A stretch of 32,652 nucleotides of DNA from Fragilaria crotonensis (taxonomy: Eukaryota > Bacillariophyta > Fragilariophyceae > Fragilariales > Fragilariaceae), in the NCBI GenBank assembly GCA_022925895.1, contig JAKSYS010000695.1:1-32652 (forward strand), given 5' to 3'. The notes under the pieces were generated by a model. It worked only from the letters and a program-made list of their open reading frames with translations. It made no database searches and had not been told where the DNA came from. The translations under genes were made by a program, and so were the position numbers. Each line of letters opens with the position of its first letter. The stretch's first letter is position 1. Below are positions 28,208-32,652 of this stretch, piece after piece.

Positions 28208-31017
28208 TCAGTATGCCCGCCACCTAGAGCGTTGTAGTTGTATCGGGCTTCTAGGTTGGCAGAAACATCGTTGAGAGACGATTGTGATGACGTAGCTTGG
28301 ATTACAGAGGCATTTGTGAGTGGCTGTGTTGTTGGTTCTTGTTGGTTTGGATTAGGTGTAGGGTGTGCACTGTCGAGTAGTGATTGTTGGGATGGAGGTG
28401 AAGCTCGAACCTTCTTCTTCTCTGGGGATGGAACTGAGCATGTAGTTTGGAAAGATGAAGACTCGTCGGATGATGTGGAAGGGTTGGAGGCCATGTCTGT
28501 GTCCACGATTTCGAGAATGGATGATGGTTGGCAAAATTCATCGAGATGTATCCCTGATTTTTCCTTGTGCGTTTCTTGACTTGTGGTGTCTTCTTTGTGT
28601 TGGGAGTTAATAGCGAGGTTGTTCACAATGGAGATTAAGGAGTTAATTTTGTCTTCAACCGAGAGAATATTTTTTCCCATGTCAACTTGTTGTTCCATAA
28701 ATTGAACGACTTGTGTTTCCAATCCTTGAAGTCTATCGTTGTGCTCGACCTGGGATGCCTTGGATTCCGTGACCGCGTTTTCAATTGTTTCCAGTCGATG
28801 AAACTGGCGTTCCATTTGACTAAGTCTATCGTCTGTGATCTTGCTGAGTTTTTCGTGGTCTTTCCTCTGCCGCTTTATGATGGCGTCGAGTTCGTGAAAT
28901 CGAGCTTGATTTGTAGAGGAAATGGATGTGGCGTTCCAAGAATGAGAAGACGCTCCTGTAGTGGAGGTAAGATCGTCTCGAGGAAGAGTTGACGTGTTTG
29001 TTTGGCTATGTCTGCGTGGAGTATTTATGCTATTTTGTTGTCGGTGAGAATGCAGGTCGATGGATGCAGAGACGGAGCTTGTCGAGGATTTTGACGCACT
29101 CGAGTGACTGCTGCGTTGATCGTGTTGTTGACTCGCATTTCCGGTTAGGTTGGTGTTGTCCGCGGTGGGGCTTGCAGCGACTGACAGTGAATCGAAGATT
29201 GAGAGGTTTGCTCTGATTTTGTTATCTGTAATATGGATGACTTTGGGGGGGCCGATGGAAGCACGAAATTGTTCTTCTCGCTTGCTGAAAGGGAAAACTC
29301 TCTTTTTGTACGCAGCGAATTCGGAAATGACGAAATCGTAGTGGATCTGGGAGATAAGAAGATACGCTTTTTGGTCGAAACCTCCATTGACGACATCGCA
29401 TTTCACTGTGGAAGTATCGCTGTTTGGTAAAGTGAGTGCTGACGCCCATTCTCTTGTACTCCTATCGATTTTTTCGCCCGTTTCGAATTGCTCTGTTCGG
29501 AGAGTGTCAATGTTAGTAATAAAAGGTGCCAATGGGATCATCTTCAGGGACTTGACGTAGGCGTCGTGCTTTTGGAAAAGAGCCGAGATTGCTTCTTGAG
29601 TCATGCTTTCGAAAGCGAACCGAGGTATATAAACTCCAACGTTTCTCCCAGTGAGGTAATTTAGAAGTGCCTGACTAACGCTATGCACGAACCTTTCGCC
29701 GCATTGTATAACCAGATGATCAATACGTTGGTCAAGGGGTGTCTCTCGATGAAGAAGAAGATCGAAGTGGGGAGTTGCCTCTGGGAGCTTGCTTCGAAGG
29801 AATTGATGGTAGCGGACGCGGTGAGTCAGATTTGGAGCCTTTAAAAGAATATACCCGGCTATCACATTTTTGCCACCCGTGCTTTTCGAGTTCGAGATGG
29901 ATACCGTAGCGTTGTGAAGTGCCAAGTTGTTTTTGGTGTTTGTTCTGTTTCGCCAAATAGTGGAGTTTGTATAGTTGAAACCAAACCTGACTGGGATGAT
30001 GATGAGGGCCTGGGTCGGTGACATAGTGATTGACGGGAGATATGCTCTGACTTCGGATGGAGACAACTGAGAGATTACTTTGGGGTTCTCGAGTCCATCG
30101 GAGTGCCAATTGTATAACATGCCGTCATCATCTTGGAAAATCTTGACCAAGAAATCATATATAGACTGGGAAAGTTCTGCTGATTTTTTGTCAAGCTGAC
30201 GAACATCGAGGTCCATCTTTATACGAAAAGTGACCCTGTGTGTGCCGTCATTGAGTGGTATAGATGAGTTAGGTACCAAAGCAGATTGTTTGGCATCAAA
30301 AGAGGATGCGAGGGATTTAGACGAAAACGACGAGGTGTCGGAAGCCTTTGGGTTTTGGATTTCTGATGTGGATTCTTCCAAAACGTCAGGGCGGTCGGAC
30401 TCTTCGAGGATAGTTGACGGCTTCGTTGGAGGCGGAGGTTTGTTGATTGGCTGTGTAGGTTTATTCTCGTTTGGTGGCGAAACGATGGTAGTCTTCTTTC
30501 GTTTGTACGGGTTTGTTGGCTTGTTGTGAGCCCCTATCTTCATCCATGGATTAATCCTCCCGTGGAAAGTTTTCCATGGAGTAGTGATCGTATCTATCTT
30601 GAGTGACTCGGGGTAGTGGACGGCAAGGAAGGGGTTGGAAATTGACATTGCCCAGGACTGGAGAAGTTCTGGAATGTCAATTTGCCTGTCGACATGGTAC
30701 ATGAAATTGAACCAGACCAGGTGGTGGAGCTGAGATGGGTCGGTGGGGAAAGCTTGAAGGATGTCGTCGAACCATGGGCCTTCTACGGTGTGTCTTGCTA
30801 AGACTGCATACTTGTGCCAATGAGTTGTGGACGTTGAGTTCCTGTAGACGGTTTCATCTGCAAGGCGTCTGTATTGTTCTTCGTCAGTTTCAGGGGGTTT
30901 CATTTCAAAGGAGGTTGCGTCGTACCACTCTTTGGTGATAAAACCAAAGAGCGGGTCATCATCAGGAGGTAGAGTGTGCTCTGCGAGCAAAGAGGTAAGG
31001 ACGGAGCCTTCGGTCAT
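28204..31017 (-). CDS. LINE C ORF1 protein, about 937 aa
   Basis: The start is set at ATG 31017 (MTEGSVLTSLL), the first methionine after the join with LINE D; the frame is open further upstream through unrelated elements. The order is a tryptophan-containing N-terminal region (WYDATSF, WFNFMYHVDRQ), a Pro/Lys-rich linker, a large globular region (VTFRIKMDLDVRQLDKKS to FITNIDTLRTEQF), and a block shared with LINE A ORF1 (TREWASALTLP, KCDVVNGGFDQKAYLL, FSKREEQFR, KVIHITD). A Ser-rich spacer follows, then a coiled-coil-like region (DAIIKRQRKDHEKL, LETQVVQFMEQQVD) and SPEKKKVRAS near the C-terminus. There is no CCHC finger. By analogy with other LINEs it should coat element RNA; that is inference. 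At about 940 residues it is long for an ORF1 protein. Confidence 0.75.
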   Translation of the reverse strand: MTEGSVLTSLLAEHTLPPDDDPLFGFITKEWYDATSFEMKPPETDEEQYRRLADETVYRNSTSTTHWHKYAVLARHTVEGPWFDDILQAFPTDPSQLHHLVWFNFMYHVDRQIDIPELLQSWAMSISNPFLAVHYPESLKIDTITTPWKTFHGRINPWMKIGAHNKPTNPYKRKKTTIVSPPNENKPTQPINKPPPPTKPSTILEESDRPDVLEESTSEIQNPKASDTSSFSSKSLASSFDAKQSALVPNSSIPLNDGTHRVTFRIKMDLDVRQLDKKSAELSQSIYDFLVKIFQDDDGMLYNWHSDGLENPKVISQLSPSEVRAYLPSITMSPTQALIIIPVRFGFNYTNSTIWRNRTNTKNNLALHNATVSISNSKSTGGKNVIAGYILLKAPNLTHRVRYHQFLRSKLPEATPHFDLLLHRETPLDQRIDHLVIQCGERFVHSVSQALLNYLTGRNVGVYIPRFAFESMTQEAISALFQKHDAYVKSLKMIPLAPFITNIDTLRTEQFETGEKIDRSTREWASALTLPNSDTSTVKCDVVNGGFDQKAYLLISQIHYDFVISEFAAYKKRVFPFSKREEQFRASIGPPKVIHITDNKIRANLSIFDSLSVAASPTADNTNLTGNASQQHDQRSSHSSASKSSTSSVSASIDLHSHRQQNSINTPRRHSQTNTSTLPRDDLTSTTGASSHSWNATSISSTNQARFHELDAIIKRQRKDHEKLSKITDDRLSQMERQFHRLETIENAVTESKASQVEHNDRLQGLETQVVQFMEQQVDMGKNILSVEDKINSLISIVNNLAINSQHKEDTTSQETHKEKSGIHLDEFCQPSSILEIVDTDMASNPSTSSDESSSFQTTCSVPSPEKKKVRASPPSQQSLLDSAHPTPNPNQQEPTTQPLTNASVIQATSSQSSLNDVSANLEARYNYNALGGGHTE

Positions 31018-31099
31018 GGTGATCAGCACGAGAAGGCGCAGTACTTTTTCAGCTAGAAAACGGTTGACGGACAGAAAGGTGGTGTAAAAACTTAGTAAA

Positions 31100-32652
31100 T
31101 TGAAATGTGTGACTTGTGATGTGTTGGAAGAATTCAAGATTCGCCGAACATGAGTACCAAGCTTCTGGGTTGGTGTCCCAAATAATTGAGCTGTATTGAA
31201 GTCCATAAAGTATGCGCGATGGTCCGTGTGGAAGCGTTCATTAAATGGCTCATACCCTGACTTTGTAAGCGCAGTAGCGACATGGGCAGTGGATAGTGCG
31301 TAATCCAACCGTGTACGCCCTCGGGCATATGTAGCAGGTGGACTGCTCGAGTGGCGAATGTCGAAGAGTACTACGTTTGCACGGTTAAGCGCAGTGTCGT
31401 AGTAAGACTCCAAACCGTTCCACAATGCCGTTGGGTCCAGGCGCTTGTCATCGAGCATGCCCTGGGCAATTGACTGCGCCTGCCCGCCATGAACGGCACC
31501 ACGAAGGGCATAGAAGATACTCTCCGCAATCTCCGGATGTTGCCCCGACAGCGCAGGGTCGTCCAAAAAACGCCCAAACCCCGCGGTACCCAAGACATTA
31601 ACCGTGGCCTCTTTCCAAGTAAAGTAGTCCTCATCGTGACCCGAAAACTTGTCGAGAGTTGGCACGGCCTTCTTGTCGTACGCTTGAACAGCGCGACGCG
31701 TCGGCGAGGATGCAGCGCCACTCCCCGTTGACCCACGTTGCTTAAACGTGGTCACGGCCGATACAATGTCGTTCATAGTCAAGGTAGGGCTCAAAGTCCC
31801 AAACTGGGCATAATCAACGATATATCCCAGCTTCTTGATAATGACCGGAGCTGTCAACTCTGGCGGAACGTTAGTACCAGAAACTAGAGCCGCTGCGACA
31901 TCCGCCGACGAGAAAACCATTAAATCCTCCCAACTGAACACCTTCCAGTGGTGCGAGAAGAGCGCATCGATGCCCGATGCCAAAGGATCATGTTCGTCAC
32001 TGTCATTGGACACGAGGTTCACAATCAACTTCAGATCGGCCGGCGTGAATCGCACCAAACGCACAGGAGTCATGCCAGCTACATCACCGGGGGTAACGGC
32101 GGCATGCTGCTGGCTAGCTGGACTAGGGGTAGATGGGGAAGACATGGTCAAAGTAAGCAAGGAAAAGTTAATCGTCAGCACTAATAGAAGTGATCCTAAG
32201 ATATAGATTACACATTCTATTCTTGTGTGTGGGAACGACGTGGCCTTGGTGGACGGCAGGACAGACGACCCTATCCTGACAAGATCTACCAATTGCAATT
32301 CTGCTGCTATCTTTTCCATTCCATCTGGATCACTACCAAACGGCTCATTAAAATCTCCGACAAGTAAAATCTCATGTCCTTTGGCAACTTCCGTTTTCAA
32401 ATACAACAAGAGGTCTCGTCTGAAGGCTGTACGCGGATTAGATGTGACATCTGCGTTTGAAGTAACAAGCTTTGTTGTTGTGATGCCGTTGTTATACTGC
32501 CGGAAATTGTTGGTTTGCCGACAACTTGATACGCCGAAATCACAGTGAGGGCAATGTGTTCTTGACCTCGAAAGGTTTGACTTACCCACCGTCCCCATTT
32601 GTCACTTTCTTGGTGAGTTATTCTCCCAGTAATGTTCCCTGTACTGATTATG
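31100..32652 (-). mobile_element. LINE D fragment (A lineage), split by a Copia gag insertion
   Basis: Only the endonuclease part of ORF2 is present, in two pieces. 32652-~32282 carries DKWGRWVSQTF, VISAYQVV and, after a frameshift near 32440, NPRTAFRRDLL, LLVGDFNE, DPDGMEKIA and LVDL. ~31353-31100 carries HSSSPPATYARG, RLDYALST, TDHRAYFMDFN and SSNTSQVTHF. Both pieces align with LINE A ORF2 (NPRSAFRRDLF, VVGDFNE, HSSPLPATYARG, SDHRGYFFDFD). It enters from the right edge and is cut at ~31100 by LINE C. The frameshift and two insertions make it the most eroded LINE here. Confidence 0.8.
31354..32281 (-). mobile_element. Copia (CoDi-like) LTR/leader and gag fragment inserted in LINE D
   Basis: The insert, about 928 bp, replaces a few codons of LINE D between LVDL and RHSSS. 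On the minus strand its left edge reads TGTCAGGATAGGG, a plausible LTR start (TG). A gag start codon lies at 32145 (MSSPSTPSPASQ). The gag part, about 264 residues, has AVPTLDKFSGHDEDYFTWK, LGTAGFGRFLDD, YALRGAVHGGQA, LDPTALWNGLESYYD and ALNRANVVLFDIR, matching the N-terminal gag of diatom CoDi Copia elements as I recall that family. No protease, integrase or RT follows, and no second LTR or 5-bp target duplication is visible. It is therefore a truncated or partly deleted insertion. Confidence 0.7.

Larger units (their letters stand above)
24912..31100 (-). mobile_element. LINE C: non-LTR retrotransposon, 3' part lost
   Basis: This minus-strand LINE has a complete-looking ORF1 (31017-28204) and ORF2 (28207 to the breakpoint). 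ORF2 homology to LINE B stops at RVFH near 24912; the RNase H, zinc knuckle and 3' UTR (about 840 codons) are missing. LINEs lose 5' ends during insertion, so 3' loss points to later deletion or interruption. The 5' end, about 31100, joins LINE D endonuclease sequence in the same orientation. Confidence 0.85.

Noticed and set aside
1-32652. CRISPR arrays, tRNA, rRNA, bacterial operon signals
   Set aside because: No regularly spaced repeats or cloverleaf-like genes were seen, and introns plus retroelements indicate a eukaryote.

Overview
The window is eukaryotic repeat-rich DNA with no recognisable host housekeeping gene. The most likely source is a diatom or a related stramenopile. The reasons are a CoDi-type (diatom Copia) gag fragment, APE-endonuclease LINEs with the RT motif GTGQGSxASPAVW, a Tnp2/Plavaka-like transposase with an Ulp1-type protease companion, and short GT-AG introns of about 64-121 nt. 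This is family-level inference; no ribosomal or marker gene is present to confirm it.

Layout. (1) 1-~14255 (+): LINE A, which enters from the left edge. Its ORF2 is cut just after the reverse-transcriptase FVDD motif by LINE B. (2) 4436-11078 (-): LINE B, flanked by an exact 19-bp target-site duplication (4417-4435 and 11079-11097). Removing B and one repeat restores the A reading frame. (3) ~14259-15916 (+): the C-terminal part of a DNA-transposon transposase, abutting the LINE A 3' end, so A probably inserted into it. (4) 16011-20870 (-): a large companion gene, convergent with the transposase. It carries an Ulp1-like cysteine protease and a second, papain-like Cys/His/Asp module, and is broken by about six single-base frameshifts. 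(5) 20871-22186: non-coding DNA rich in small inverted repeats and GTACT/AGTAC motifs. (6) 22187-24402: a divergent pair, a 165-aa protein with a C-terminal nuclear-localisation-like tail and an apparently intact four-exon, 400-codon gene, both unrecognised. (7) 24403-24911: AT-rich non-coding DNA that may hold the right end of the DNA transposon. (8) 24912-~31100 (-): LINE C, with complete ORF1 and with ORF2 lost after the RT. (9) ~31100-32652 (-): LINE D, an endonuclease fragment of the A lineage, itself split by a Copia gag fragment.

How it fits together. The LINEs form two lineages (A with D, B with C). Wherever the ORF1/ORF2 junction is visible (A, B, C) the two frames overlap by exactly ATGA, suggesting coupled translation. 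The simplest history is D as oldest substrate, hit by Copia and by C; C then hit by a DNA transposon; the transposon hit by A; and A hit by B. Only the last step is proven by a target-site duplication. The nesting also produces a 1464-codon chimeric open frame (28204-32598, -) made from two LINEs and a Copia gag, which should not be read as one gene. The most novel material is the two-protease companion gene and the unrecognised four-exon gene beside it.
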